Assembly (NCBI RefSeq): GCF_964340395.1
Contig: NC_135553.1
Span: 17,162,501 to 17,226,500, forward strand
DNA: 64,000 nucleotides
From: Glandiceps talaboti
Lineage: Eukaryota > Hemichordata > Enteropneusta > Spengelidae
Direction of reading: 5' to 3'
Shown: piece after piece, positions 29,601-43,200 of the stretch
Layout: the number at the start of each line of letters is the position of its first letter
How positions within the stretch are numbered: the first letter of the stretch is position 1
The notes under the pieces: generated by a model
What the model was told of the DNA's origin: nothing
Database searches by the model: none
Seen by the model: only the letters and a program-made list of their open reading frames with translations
Made by a program: the position numbers and the translations under genes

Positions 29601-32600
29601 GATCTTGGTAGGAAATTGATATAAAATGAAATGTGTTGTAACCAGAATGTTTGCAACTGACAGTTTATTATGCTGTACAGTGTAAGATTGATTTCATTTT
29701 ACTTTGAATGTATAATTCAGTCCAGTATCTACTCAAAGTGGGTAGTGGTGTGAGTTGTAACAAAATAGTTGTTTATTACAGTAAAATATGTCATTTTTTA
29801 GCCAAGATTGTAATTTTAGATCTAGTTGGTTGTTGTTCATCAAGGTCATATCTAGTCATACAGGAACAGTACCACATCTCTTGTAGTCTATACATGTACT
29901 CGTTCTCTCCATAAAGTAATGATATTCACTCGCAAGACAATTTACACTTGTAAGAAATGATAATGATAATGTAAATTAGCAAATGATAATCAGACCATGT
30001 ACTAATGTGTGTGTGTGTGGGAGGGGGGGGGGGATTCTGCATCTCTTTAAATGTTTACTTGATTTGTAATAGTCAAATTAAAGTGGCAATATGGATGGGG
30101 ATTGGGATATTTATTTTGGATTTTAATTTATAAAACTATTTTATCATGGCTTCCTACTTCAAAAATCAATGTGTCAAGTCTTTGTTTATAACTCAATAAA
30201 TTCTAAAACAGTAATAAATGTGTAAAATGTTTGTTTACAATAACAAACTTTTTACACATATTTTGACTTTTTGCAGTGTACTGAGTTACAAGCAGAGTCT
30301 TGGTCTACGTGGTTTCACATTGATTTTTCAAGTAGGAAGGCTTGATAAAATAGTTTTATGAATTAAAATCCAAAATAAAACTGTGCTATAACTACCTACT
30401 ACTAGCAGCACGGTTCTCTATTGATCCCAGTGTAATCTTTCACTCCTTGATGTTTAATTGGAAAATTGTAATTGTAGGTGTCTGACAGAGCTATAGAAAA
30501 GAGTTGGTCGTGAACAAAAGGATGAACCTTACATGCATCTAACCCTTATTATTGCTTCACTAATGAAGTAATAAGATAACACTAATATGGGAACCTGGGA
30601 TTGAAGTATGGGTCTTTAATAACAAAGTTATACTGAAATAGTCTCAAGTTTACAATAAACTGATAATAGAAAAATAGCACAGATAGTTATTTTGATGTTT
30701 GCTCCATGTTTGGCATGTAGGAACTTTGAGTACTTGAAATGAGTATGGTAGTAGGGACTTCAAAAATAATTATTAGCTGAAAAGTAACTCTACCTCATGC
30801 TAGGAGGTCAAAATATAAACTTAATTGTGTCTTTGATAAAAGTACAACAGATCAAATTCTGTGTTCATTTATGCATAGTGATAACTTTTTAGACCCAGTG
30901 TCAGATTTCATGTCAGATTTTGTTACCCTGCTTCAGACACTAAATCAGATTTTTTTTCTTCCTCCTTTTCTTTGTCCCCGTGCAATCTAGAATAAATTTA
31001 TTTGTAACTCACTAAACTGAAATCCAAATACATCATGTCAATTCAAGTGAAAAAAGTTGTAATTATAACCAAATTTTGGTAGATCAATATCCTTGAAAAT
31101 TTAGGCCGTAATAATGATATTGATGGCAAATATGTCATATCATTAGGGTAGATATTAAAGCATTTAATGAAATTCTTGGCAAATGTATCAGATGTTACTG
31201 GTAGACATCAGTCAGTTTCTGTCAAGGTTATGATGAGTACAAAATATTTACAATTTAAACGTATGTGATATTTATTTATTTATGACATTTTATGTGTCCT
31301 ATAAGCCAGAGGGTTGGATGTGGCTCTTTTTTTCTTCTTCTTTTTTTTTTTTTTTTTTTTTTTTGTAAATTTTATTTTAAGTACTGTATAATTTGTAAAG
31401 TCATGTAGGACACCATAATAACATAACATAACATAACATAGCATAACAAGTAGTACAAACGTAGTGTAAGTAACAAAACATTGTTGTCCATGCAATTCAA
31501 TGCAAAAGTTCTATATATTAACCCAAATCAGTGTTTTTGCTGAAGGTTTGGGAACCCCAGTAACAGAAAAGGGGAATATGGTAAAACAGGCACAGTTTCC
31601 AACACATTGTACCGTAATTTTGGTGGGGGAACCCTAGTAAAGTGACGTGGGAACTCAGTTAGATTTTACCTGTTTACTGCCGTTAACAATTACACTGCAA
31701 ATGGAAAGAGCTGGTATAACAAAAAACAACAACAATAGGACATAGGTCAGATGACACATCACATCAATTAACATTACAAAAAACTTCTGACATGCATTTA
31801 TTTTTGCAAGCATCATTGCAGATGGAATAAAGAGTGCTTTCATCAGGGTCGTACAGACCGGGTATCAGACCCCAGCCAGCTTAACAGAGAACGAAATTCA
31901 ATAGTTGAAATGTGATTATAGACAAAGTTGAATAGGTATTCAGTAAAATTTATTGATTGTATAAAAATAACAAACTCCTTGATGTGGAATTCCACTAATT
32001 TTAAAACACATAAGATGTCTTATAGATTTATCATTATTTTATGGAGAGACAACTTTAATAATGTAATTTAAAGGGACATGGGCTGCAACTTGTAAGTATT
32101 TTTTGTCATTTTTGTTTCCAAATAAAAGGTTATATTTACCATTCACTATCACTAAGTGACTTGTCTAAAACCAGCAACCACTAGTAAAACTCCTATCATA
32201 TAAACTGCTGTGATACTGTAGTGTGATGACGTCATTTCATTCATATGGTATGAGAATACAGTATCCCACCAGTTAATACAGTGTGTGAGTTTTGCCAGTT
32301 AGGACTGGTCATTAAACAGGGTGAAATTTAAGTAACCTTTTATTTGGAAACAAAAAGATGAAAAATACTTACAAGTTGCAGACTATTAATGATACTGAAT
32401 GTATTACAGCCACTGACATCAGACTGCTAATGAACATAATCTGTTATAAACATGAAAAGTGAACAAATGAATTTGATTAACACTTAGCACAGCATGTTGG
32501 AACAGCAGAGACTTGTATTACATTTCATGGTTTGATAAGAACAGTTTTATGGCCTTTTCTGCATCTAAATGAGTTGTCAGGGGCACTTCAAATTTGTTTG

Positions 32601-35600
32601 TGGCCATGAAATGTAAAGTGGCCATACAACTGTTCTTTCAAATGATGGAATGTAATACTTGTCTCTCTGTATTTCCGACATGCTGTGCCAAGAGTTATTA
32701 ATCCAATTCATTTGTTTACTTACCCTGTTTTGTAACAGGTTCCGTTCTGATGTCAGTGGTTGTAATATTAAAGGAACAGTGTAATCATGATATTATAAAT
32801 CTTGCTATGCCCAATTCACAGATACAGCCAGTCTTGGGTTCAAGGTGTATGCCTTGCTTGTTATGACATTAAATGTAGCTGGCTATATCCTCCTGCTGAG
32901 ATACACACGAGTGTCTGAAGGACCCATGTATATATCAACAACGACTGTAGTTATGACAGAAGTAGCCAAACTATGTTGTACTATACTTATGCTTATACGA
33001 GAACACAGAAGTATCAGCGGAATGGTCAGAGATATCTACAAGAATGTTTTTTGTAATCCTGGGGATAGCTTAAAGATGTGTATTCCTTCTGTTATCTATA
33101 TGATTCAAAATAATTTAGCCTTTGTGGCGCTGTCCAATTTAGATGCAGGAACATACCAGGTAAGTTTCATCATGCTATTGCTCATTTCAAAGTTGTTGAT
33201 TTCGTGCAAATTATTCATCTAGATTTTGGCTTTTCAATTCATTTGAAAGGTGTGAACACAATTTAAAAGTTACGATCATTGAAATTTTGAATTTTATCCA
33301 TTGGAATAATTTATATTTTAAATGTTACAGTTTATTTGAAAAGAGTTAATAAAATGTATAGTTCGTAGCTTTTATGCAACTGACTACTTGAAGAAATATT
33401 AACCAATTTTTATTGTCCATGACCCAAGATTTGTGACACGAAAGAACTGTCCTTTGAACCATTACCCCGGTATTCAAGACTTTGGTTTATTTAAATAGAT
33501 GCAAACTAAATCTATTGTTCTTCAATGTGGTAGATTACACAAGTGGGTGATAGCGGTTCCTCTGTTGTGTGATTCTAATCACCCTGTGTTGATCAAGATA
33601 GTGTAATCATTGGAAGTCCCAAAACAGTACATTGCAAGTTTATGGAACTCTAAAAAAAACTAGTTTTTGAAGACGCCTCCCTACTTAGACTAATGGCAAA
33701 CAGCCATTCAATAGCTTGTCACTGTTGTATCAACATGATGCAACAATAAATCAACGGAAGGGTCAAATTACCAGAGTCATATCATTCTTGTTTCCTTTAT
33801 TTCCAGGTCACATACCAACTAAAAATAGTAACTACAGCAATATTTTCAGTGGTCTTACTTAGAAAACACATCAGCTGGTTACAGTGGTTTGCAATTCTTG
33901 TCTTATTTTCTGGAGTAGCATGTGTACAGCTTCAACCAGGGGCCTTTTCACAGAAATCAGAACATACAAATTTAGCTGTCGGCTTGTCAGCAATATTGAC
34001 GGCCTGTCTATGCTCAGGATTTGCTGGTGAGTAATGTGTATAACACATACACACTAACACAGTGTTATGATAGAAGAGTAGAAATAAAATGTCAACAGAA
34101 ATGATTATTCATGGTTGAACTATGAATATTCATGAGAGATGTTTTACACTGAAGGGAATAAGCAATTAGGATTCATGAATATTCATTAATAATCAGGACC
34201 AGTTTGTGACACTACCCACACACAATCTGTTCTCATGTGATGACTTCAATTTATATCTACCCATTGTTCTATGCTAATAATCCTGATCACCAACTCTTAT
34301 ATAATGCAAATTGCATTGAATTACATTTAGCAATTAGCATAATTTCAATGTACTTTATAATCACTACCAAATGGATTTATTTTAAAACAGGAAAACATAC
34401 ATTTGCATACACAGAAGATAGGGCTATTTGCCATCTCTGTACATCTTCCATCATATCTCAAAACTGTTATTTTTGTCAGTTCTATTAGTCATTATGTTTT
34501 TGTCAAGGGCAGTAAGTAGGTAAAATCTACCCAACTTTCCTAGTCATTTTACCAGGTTTTCCTACCAGTGTATTTGTCAAGGGCAGTAAGTAGGTAAAAT
34601 CTACCCAACTTTCCTAGTCATTTTACCAGGTTTTCCTACCAGTGTATTTGTCAAGGGCAGTAAGTAGGTAAAATCTACCCAACTTTCCTAGTCATTTTAC
34701 CAGGGTTTCCTACCAGTGTATTTGTCAAGGGCAGTAAGTAGGTAAAATCTACCCAACTTTCCTAGTCATTTTACCAGGTTTTCCTACCAGTGTATTTGTC
34801 AAGGGCAGTAAGTAGGTAAAATCTACCCAACTTTCCTAGTCATTTTACCAGGGTTTCCTACCAGTGTATTTGTTAAGGGCAGTAAGTAGGTAAAATCTAC
34901 CCAACTTTCCTCGTCATTTTACCAGGTTTTCCTACCGGTGTATTTGTCAAGGGCAGTAAGTAGGTAAAATCTACCCAACTTTCCTAGTCATTTTACCAGG
35001 TTTTCCTACCAGTGTATTTGTCAAGGGCAGTAAGTAGGTAAAATCTACCCAACTTTCCTAGTCATTTTACCAGGGTTTCCTACCTGTGTATTTTTTAAGG
35101 GCAGTAAGTAGGTAAAATCTACCCAACTTTCCTAGTCATTTTACCAGGTTTTCCTACCAGTGTATTTGTCAAGGGCAGTAAGTAGGTAAAATCTACCCAA
35201 CTTTCCTCGTCATTTTACCAGGTTTTCCTACCAGTGTATTTGTCAAGGGCAGTAAGTAGGTAAAATCTACCCAACTTTCCTAGTCATTTTACCAGGTTTT
35301 CCTACCAGTGTATTTGTCAAGGGCAGTAAGTAGGTAAAATCTACCCAACTTTCCTAGTCATTTTACCAGGGTTTCCTACCAGTGTATTTTTTAAGGGCAG
35401 TAAGTAGGTAAAATCTACCCAACTTTCCTAGTCATTTTACCAGGTTTTCCTACCAGTGTATTTGTTAAGGGCGGTAAGTAGGTAAAATCTACCCAACTTT
35501 CCTAGTCATTTTACCAGGGTTTCCTACCAGTTTATTTGTTAAGGGCGGTAAGTAGGTAAAATCTACCCAACTTTCCTAGTCATTTTACCAGGTTTTCCTA

Positions 35601-36561
35601 CCAGTATATTTGTTGAGGGCAGTAAGGTAGGACATTGGAAACTATGCCAGTTTTACCATCTATTTCCACTTTCTTTTACCAGGGTTCCCAAAGCAAAAAT
35701 ACTGAGTTTAAGCTATTTTCTTCTTAACTTTAATTAATATATTATTTAATACACTGTCTTCTTATGCACACAAATTTATGTTTTCTAGTTTAAATCCATT
35801 TGGTAGTGATTATAAAGTACATTGAAATTATGCTAAATGTAATTGCATTACATAAGAGATAGTGATCAGGATTATATCTCAAGCTCAGGGGTTGTATACC
35901 AAAAAAAAAACCACCACCAAATGTCTCAAATTTGAGTTTTACAAACAAAGGTGATGTATCCAAAGCACCGTTACCGGTATCATGTGTTACAAGCTGTGTT
36001 GCATAGACATGCACAAACCTATATTCTAGAGTTAAGACATAAACGTTTTATTAGACCACATTTCTAATCTGTAGACTTATATCATTTCAGCAGAATCATT
36101 CAGTTGGATTTAAAAAGTCTATCTTACTTTTTTCACTGAACAGGCGTATATTTTGAGAAAGTGCTGAAAGGGTCAGATACAACACTATGGATTCGTAATA
36201 CGCAGATGTACTTGTTTGGTATTGTGAGTGGTATACTTGGTGTCTATACAAAAGATTACAACAATGTTACTACAAATGGTTTCTTCTACGGCTACACACC
36301 CTATGTATGGCTTGTTGTAGGTATGTCTTACATTTCTACCTTGTTTTTTCTTTTTATACATTAATAGTACATTTCATCATGGGTTTCATCAATTTCAGCT
36401 TTCCCATCTCGGTAATGATGCTCTGCACATTTGTAGCTTTAGAGTGTGTATGTACATGTATGTATGCATGTGCGTGACTATGTTTGTGTATGTGCACATT
36501 TGTGTGTATGACTGTGTGTGTGTATGTGTGTCTCTGTCTGTCTGTGTGTGTGTGTGCGTGT

Positions 36562-36610
<49 letters not shown>

Positions 36611-37543
36611 TGTGTACGTGTCCATTCAGATTTGTCCTTTGCAAGATACACGTAATTCCCAATATTCATTTTTCTCAGTCGAAGAGAATGTGTGACATTG
36701 TACATACATGTTATTATTTGTAAACAAATTTATGAAAAGTTGGAGAAAAATAGTGATTTCCAATATTTAGATTAATATGTCAATGACATAGACCTGTCCA
36801 CACAATTGCAATGTAAAATAACCAGGTCTGGAGATAAATCCACATTTTCTGCTTGAATACTTACAATATGGCTGTCATGTGATATAACTACATATTATTC
36901 CCCCAATATGTTAGTGTTCTAAAGGGGGACTATTGCAATGGGCTCACTCTGTCTATCTGTGTGTCCGTAATACGTCATTTCTCAGACATGCAAATGATGC
37001 AATATCTGATTTCTTTCAAACCTAGCACAAAGGTAACATGTCATATGGGACATATGCATGTCAATTTGTTTTGTGACTTTAATGGCAATTTAACCAAATG
37101 GTGACCATATTTATTAGTTAAAAATCAATATTTACTGCATAACTCAAAAACTGTAATATAAAGGGACTCCATTCAAGCTACCCTCTATTATCAGGTACAA
37201 GCTTTCTTGTGAGACTTTGACCCTTGACCTTCAAGGTCAGTTATGCAGAGAATGATCAAAACCCATATTTTTTTTCTCAACCTAGCTTGCATGTGATATA
37301 TTAATTTCATAGGTTTTTCTTTTACACTTACACAGATTACAGTAAAGTTATGTCAGCTTTAAAACCAACTGTAGCCTGTACAAAAAACTATATAAAATTA
37401 TCAGTGATATACGACAGCTGTACAAACAAAAGACAGTTCTGATCAAACCACAGTAATTACATGAACAGCTGCTACATGCTACAACTATCTCACTCAAATA
37501 AAAAAATAATGTATTATTTTTCTGTTTTTACTTGCATCAGTGT

Positions 37544-37611
<68 letters not shown>

Positions 37612-40213
37612 CTAGTACTTGCACTGCTTAGTAACACTAAAAAACAATTTGGCATACATGTATGCTAATGCAGCATGCAAGTATTCCATTTTATATATGC
37701 ATTGAACACAAAATCATGTGTACACACAGTTTCTATTTCACCAATACTTTCACTCAATTCATATTTAGGTAGTCCTGTAGAGACCCCCAGGCACTCATGC
37801 AAATACCTCGAATGTGTCGCACACTTTCATTTTGTTCACAACAGTAGTGCTGCATACACCTGTGCAAATACCGACACTTTTAAATACTCCACACTGTTAG
37901 TCTAGATATGATGTGTCTATAATATATATATTATATTATATAATGTGCCATGGACAAGTAGTAATATTTGAACTATAAACAATTAGTGGTGTTAAAGCCA
38001 GGCGCACACTAGAAGAATCAGTTAAGCAAAATTTCACTCGCTGGTTCCTCTCATGTGTGGGCAACTTTTAATGAGAATTTGGTCATTCGTGGCCATGAGC
38101 CAAATATGTAGCATGTTTGATATTTTTGGCCTCGCATGAATTATTCCTTGTGTGTGCACCTGAACGTGAGCATTCTGCTAACGTCTTGTGACGCACCAAA
38201 ATATTGTGTCTTACTATATGGTGACTCACAAGTAATGCCAGTTTTTATCATACTGACCCAAAACAACAAAATGTGGCTATCCTAAGAGGGCACACTGACT
38301 GGCAGCTCATCATTCATGTATAAATATAGTGTTTTGCATATATTTACTCATTTCTGTCTCCCCAAATCGTTTTCTAATATCTTACATGTAATACCATAGG
38401 AGGCATACAGGAAACAAATTGACCATTTTTTTTTCTCTCATTTTAATAATCAGTTTACAGTGTATTAAAAAATGATTAGAGGAAATCATTTGATATTTTA
38501 AAATACCTGAAATAAGAAACTAAATTTATACAGGGATACAGTTTATTAGATTCATAGGATTTTAATGAAATATTTTCCCTCATTATAACATAGAAATACT
38601 AATAATAGAGACTCCGAGATAGACAGTTTTCTAGTCATAAGTTATTTTATTTTCTTACATAGCATTTAAATATTTAAAAAGTAAAAATAGATGTATAAAG
38701 GTTTAGACAGTAGAGTCTCATTGTTTTAAATGCAAATAAAATATCCTAAAACAAACAAAAACCCATTTTCTCCTTGACTTGAAGTATACTATTAATTTGT
38801 CTGTATGCCAAGTGGTTGTTAAGTAAACGATTATACTGTGTGAGTGGAGGTGTAAATCATAACGACACAGTATACATTGTAGGAACTAGACGAACCATTA
38901 ACTTGTAAACCAGTAACCAGTACAAAGCATATCAATCAGTCCATGTCATTTAGATGTCAATAGAGTCATAAAGAAAACTTATTAAAATCATTATTATTAT
39001 TCTCTAACATTTATTTATTAAACCGCTGTTTTCATTGTTGTAGGTTTGTTGATACAATCAATATTATGAAATAACAGAGAGGTTGAAATTTCAATTGTTA
39101 GATTTTGTACTATGAAAGATATACACATATGGTACATTCCACATGAGCTACTACCAACTTTGCCATTTCAACCTACCTTTCATCAGATTATAATATCTGC
39201 AGGGTATAGTTCACTTTATTGTGATTGCTTTATTTGATCTGTTTAACATAAATAGACTAGATATGTATGCTATAGAGGAAAATGTAGACTAACATGTAGT
39301 GATGTAGATATGTATGCTATAAAGTGAAACATAGACTAAGATGGAGTGATCTAGATATGTATGCTATGAAGGAAAACACAGACTAAGATGGAGTGATCTA
39401 GATATGTATGCTATAAAGTGAAACATAGACTAAGATGGAGTGATCTAGATATGTATGCTATGAAGGAAAACACAGACTAAGATGGAGTGATCTAGATATG
39501 TATGCTATGAAGGAAAACATAGACTAACATGGAGTGATCTAGATATGTATGCTATGAAGGGAAACACAGACTAACATGGAGTGATCTAGATATGTATGCT
39601 ATGAAGGGAAACACAGACTAACATGGAGTGATCTAGATATGTATGCTATGAAGGGAAACACAGACTAACATGGAGTGATCTAGATATGTATGCTATGAAG
39701 GGAAACACAGACTAACATGGAGTGATCTAGATATGTATGCTATGAAGGGAAACTGATATTATGAGTAAAACAGCCAGATTGAACACAGACTAACAGTAAC
39801 ATGTAGTGATCTAGATATGTATGCTATATAAAGGGAAACTGATAGTACAAGTCAAGTTCAAGCGAAACATCAGAGATTACAATTAAAATCCCCATTAAAA
39901 ATTAACTTTCTGGAATTGTTCAACTAATAATTATTTTTTTAATTTTCTATTTGTAGTTGCAGGCAGTATTGGTGGTCTGTATACATCCATAGTGGTCAAA
40001 TACACAGATAACATTATCAAAGGATTCTCCACATCAATATCTATTGTCCTCTCATCACTTGGCTCTGTTTATTTGTTTGGTAAAGAGCTCACTTTACTCT
40101 TCTGTCTTGGTTCATCACTGGTCATGGTAGCCATATTTTTGTACGGTATGCCAATAAAGCCATCATCGCAGACGGACAGTTCAAGTTCAAATACGACCAC
40201 CAAGCCTGTGTAG
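26649..40213 (+). CDS. SLC35A1: SLC35A1-like CMP-sialic acid (nucleotide-sugar) transporter, 5 exons, 334 aa
   Basis: Golgi nucleotide-sugar/CMP antiporter of the SLC35A group. Exons 26,649-26,661, 32,822-33,159, 33,807-34,026, 36,144-36,320 and 39,957-40,213 join in phase to 1,005 nt including the TAG; human SLC35A1 is 337 aa. Signature blocks are ALSNLDAGTYQVTYQLKI, LCSGFAGVYFEKVLKGSDTT, WIRNTQMYLFGI, GFFYGYTPYVW and GGLYTSIVVKYTDNIIKGFS. The last two resemble SLC35A1 (CMP-sialic acid) more than SLC35A2 or SLC35A3, from memory. Ten hydrophobic segments fit the family. The Lys of YQLKI (residue 123) corresponds to a nucleotide-contacting lysine in mouse CST. The tail is Ser/Thr rich and ends in Val, as in the ER-export motif of mammalian CST. 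Substrate is inferred; UDP-sugar transport cannot be excluded. Confidence 0.94.
26662..30077 (+). other. SLC35A1 intron 1, left half
   Basis: First several hundred bases are relatively CpG-rich (promoter-proximal). Near 28,150-28,320 there is a degenerate tandem of TCATCTCAACCCCTGTCTGT-like units. A (TG)n run lies at 29,007-29,038 and a G-tract at 30,010-30,033. No supported gene. Confidence 0.6.
30078..30378. mobile_element. Palindromic MITE, family A, copy 3 (right tip lost)
   Basis: Left end TTAAAGTGGCAATATGG and most of both arms are present, but the last ~45 bp of the right arm are missing. It lies in SLC35A1 intron 1. Confidence 0.8.
30379..32081 (+). other. SLC35A1 intron 1, right half
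   Basis: AT-rich. Holds a poly-T tract (31,338-31,364) and an (AACAT)n run (31,418-31,446). A block at 31,513-31,570 (TTTGGGAACCCC) recurs inverted near 35,660-35,705. Confidence 0.55.
32082..32382. mobile_element. Fold-back element, family C
   Basis: Arms of about 55 bp: GCTGCAACTTGTAAGTATTT through TTTCCAAATAAAAGG, and the reverse complement ending CTTACAAGTTGCAG. About 200 bp of interior is unrelated. Confidence 0.82.
32402..32767. mobile_element. Fold-back element, family B, copy 2
   Basis: Inverted ends TATTACAGCCACTGACATCA and its complement ending at 32,767. It sits directly before SLC35A1 exon 2 and directly after another fold-back (32,082-32,382). Confidence 0.82.
32822..33159 (+). 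CDS. SLC35A1: SLC35A1 exon 2 (first membrane helices)
   Basis: 338 nt between TTCACAG and CAG|GTAAGT, ending in phase 0. It codes residues 5-117, with RYTRVSEGPMYISTTTVVMT and IQNNLAFVALSNLDAGTYQ. A fold-back element ends about 55 bp upstream of the acceptor. Confidence 0.95.
33807..34026 (+). CDS. SLC35A1: SLC35A1 exon 3
   Basis: 220 nt between TTTCCAG and GCTG|GTGAGT, phase 0 to 1. It codes VTYQLKIVTTAIFSVVLLRK to AILTACLCSGFAG. Confidence 0.95.
34276..35880. mobile_element. Fold-back arms enclosing a 74-bp tandem array
   Basis: Left arm 34,276-34,384 (AATCCTGATCACCAAC ... CACTACCAAATGGATTTA) and right arm about 35,790-35,876 are inverted copies. Between them lies the array at 34,501-35,640. 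All in SLC35A1 intron 3. Confidence 0.75.
34501..35640. repeat. 74-bp tandem array, about 15 copies
   Basis: Very homogeneous unit TGTCAAGGGCAGTAAGTAGG, then TAAAATCTACCCAACTTTCC, then TAGTCATTTTACCAGG(T/G)TTTCCTACC. Contains an imperfect inverted GGTAAAAT/ATTTTACC. Some copies have GTTAAGGGC or TTTTTTAAGGGC variants that recur in blocks. Confidence 0.96.
36144..36320 (+). CDS. SLC35A1: SLC35A1 exon 4
   Basis: 177 nt between GAACAG and TAG|GTATGT, phase 1 to 1. It codes VYFEKVLKGSDTTLWIRNTQ to GYTPYVWLVV. Confidence 0.95.
36480..36616. repeat. TG microsatellite
   Basis: Imperfect then perfect (TG)n in SLC35A1 intron 4. Confidence 0.96.
36910..37280. repeat. Dispersed interspersed repeat, relative of 4,735-5,115
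   Basis: In inverted sense to the 4.7-kb copy: starts GGGGGACTATTGCAATGGGC and ends CCTTGACCTTCAAGGTCAG; both carry GGGACTCCATTCAAG-like and GGTGACCATA blocks. Confidence 0.55.
37543..37609. repeat. CA microsatellite
   Basis: Perfect (CA)n of about 66 bp in SLC35A1 intron 4. Confidence 0.97.
39256..39842. repeat. 47-bp minisatellite, about 12 copies
   Basis: Unit TCTAGATATGTATGCTATGA, then AGGGAAACACAGACTAACAT, then GGAGTGA, close to the exon 5 acceptor of SLC35A1. Confidence 0.95.
39957..40213 (+). CDS. SLC35A1: SLC35A1 exon 5 (stop codon)
   Basis: 257 nt after TTTGTAG. It codes AGSIGGLYTSIVVKYTDNII, the last two helices, and a hydrophilic Ser/Thr-rich tail ending TKPV. A 3' UTR follows; the polyadenylation site is not certain. 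Confidence 0.95.
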
Positions 40214-43200
40214 ATGTCGACAGAGTACAGTTTATGGACCAAGTCTGTTTTTGTGGACTTGAATTATGTAGATATTGGCTTTTTTATAAATAGATTGCTT
40301 TATGCTTCTTTCTTTTTTTTTTCTTTTTTCTTTTTTTACATGAGAACTAATTATTTTTAAGTTTGGGAGTAGTGATTTCTTTACCTGAACATTTTGAACT
40401 ATCACCTTTATAACTTTGCAGACTTGCAAATGTAGACATCTGCTTCTGTAGAGTAAAGCAAATGCTTAATAGTCAAAATGGTACTTCTTTCTTGTGTGAG
40501 TAAAACACAACTTTATTTTCTGCAAGTGTGCAAGCAGTCTGAAAACTCTGACATGACAATATCACCCACTTTCTACATTTAACAAATATACTTTTTTATA
40601 GAAAGAGTTTTTCTGAAACTTGTGAAAGGCAGCTCTAGAAAAAAGGAGGGAGAGGTCAAAGTTCAAACCTGTACTTTGATTGCTGAGGTGTGTTCACCAA
40701 GCCATACCTCCACCAAATCTTCATGACCTTTGCATCCTAAAATTAGCCAATGATTTACATTTCACCTGGTCACATGATAAACAGTACAACAGTGAGAAAC
40801 AAGTTATTGTCTTAAACAGGCATGCAAGTTCATAAGCCCTTGATTTCATACCAGGTTCTCACATTAGCAATATCTTATCAATCGAGCATCGGATCATTAT
40901 TTTGTTCAGCACTTATTTTTCTGTAGTTCTGTTTGTAAAATAGACAACTGGGTTTTTTTTTTTACCCAAATATTTAATCCTAACCATAATACGGATCTTT
41001 TAATTTTTGGAATACTTCAACCATTGAAATTGAATTCCTGATTCCTGTGAGTGAGTGTGTATAGAAAGTATCTAACAGACAGACCTGATGATGTAGTCTG
41101 AAAGATCCAGTCGTTGTTTCCACTTACACTATATGCTGGGTAATGAGTGGTTACATAAGTGGGCCAATGACTGGACTTTCAGACTAACCTAAGTGGGGCT
41201 GTCATTTTTAACAGTCTATGGGGGGGGGGGGGGGGGGGTGTTTTTGTTGGAGAGGTCATTTTGAAAAACACCACTTGAAATGGGGGGATTCACTTTGTTA
41301 ACAAAAGGTGTATTTGTCATTTTGGTGTCGTGATATGACTCCCGAACAACTGTAATATGTCAAAATTTTCTATTGCAGGAGGAGGAAACCTCCTCCTGTA
41401 CTTTCCCTATCTATATTTCCATATATGCCATATGCACTATTTCTAAGATAAATGGTACAAGCATTTCATTAAACTGACAGATTCATTGTTGAGTGCACTC
41501 CACATTGCTGACACTTTTCACAAAGTGACAGCAATGTGGCTCACCTATAATGAGGAATCTGTCAGGTGTAGCAATCAACAAGTATCTGGTTACTGACATA
41601 GCCTATAGACTTGTCATTGCGTCTCATCAAGATTAGAAATCCAATGATGAATTTCTTGGCTATCAATCTGTCACAAACACTCCCGAAATTAAATCAATAT
41701 AAAAAATCAAATTGAAGACCAACTAGCCATAGTTTACAAAGCTAAAATAGTCATTTATAGCAAACAAGAAAATAACACTGAGAAACCACAATGGAACATT
41801 CTATTTATTGAACCCACCCCTTTGGGCTTGTTGCAGTATACAATTTTTCTCAATGATGTGATTTGATACAGATAACTATATTATTTTGTATCTTTTATGT
41901 ATTTCATTTTTTCACTTTATTGCAAAATGTCATACCCCCACCGCTCTCTCATCAAGCAGTCAGAATATTTTGATTTATACAATGGTCAGTCCATGTTTTT
42001 GTAAGAATGTGCTGGTAACTGGTCTCCTAAGTATACTCTAGGGGTGGGTACATTTGATTTGAGCCATAATTGTAATCCTGGTGGTTGAACAAATCACGAT
42101 TGATCATTACTGTATCTTGCTTTGAACTACAATTGCCATGCCTACAAGATACACTTGGGACTACACCATATTCTGGTTATCAGAAAGATTCAACATTTCA
42201 TGGTTTGGCCACTGGGAGCGCTATTTGTCGGCCATTTTGGGGTCAAAAGCGAGGGCCAGAATGGTTCTGCAGTATCGTAACATAAAGACAACAGATACAA
42301 AATTACAACACCAATTGATTATTGTTGCCCCAGAAGTAAAATAATACACTGGCTTCAAACAATGGCAAATCAAATACACCTAGTTCTATCATTAAGCAAT
42401 ATCGTACAGAGTATGCAATATTATCAAACGTAGTGTTTTAATATTTATTTCTACAAATTTGTACAAACAGAATGATATGAGATGTGTTCAATTATTGCTA
42501 CCTGGGGAGCCCTGGGTCAGGACAAATGACGTCACTTGTGCAGCCTTTGGTTACATGAAAACTGAACACATTTGGGGTACTGCACAGAAACCAAGCAGTG
42601 CACCCATTAAATCTGAGATTCACAAAAAATAAATTGGTTCATCTTTCCAATTTTAGACACGTTTGAAGTGGAAAATGATTTCTGACTAAATATGGACAAA
42701 ACTGTCATATAAATCTTTCACAACTGGTAAATGTAAACCAATCACATGTTATCTGTAGGGATTTTGAATTGGGTCAAGTCTGGTCAATCCTCAAGCTGCT
42801 CCAGGAGGAGAGTTGATTTTGGGGCACCCCAGTTGTGACATCATGTAATAATCGAATACAACTTGAGGCTCCCCAGGTTACGTAATTGATGAGAGCACCC
42901 CTGATCTCTTTAATTCAACACATTAGCCTGGGATTGTGAAATAGATTTACTCATTTTGTACTTAATCATACTTAGTGTAAATTACATCTTCATGAAAGTC
43001 ATACATGATCGGCAACACCAGTCCATAATATGGACACGCGAAATCGGTGCTAAGTACTTTTTGTTCAATTTGACGCTGATCTTAACATTGAAATACCTGT
43101 GACAATGGTGACAATGGTGAACAAAGAAAACATGTAGAAATAATTGTACAATATGTGCTTTTGATTTGGTACCATTTTTCTTAGACTATATTTTCATTGG

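Noticed and set aside
34501-35640. Regularly spaced repeats resembling a CRISPR array
   Set aside because: Units are contiguous with no unique spacers, and the genome is eukaryotic.
36354-36705. His/Thr- and Val/Cys-rich frames on both strands
   Set aside because: TG microsatellite in SLC35A1 intron 4.
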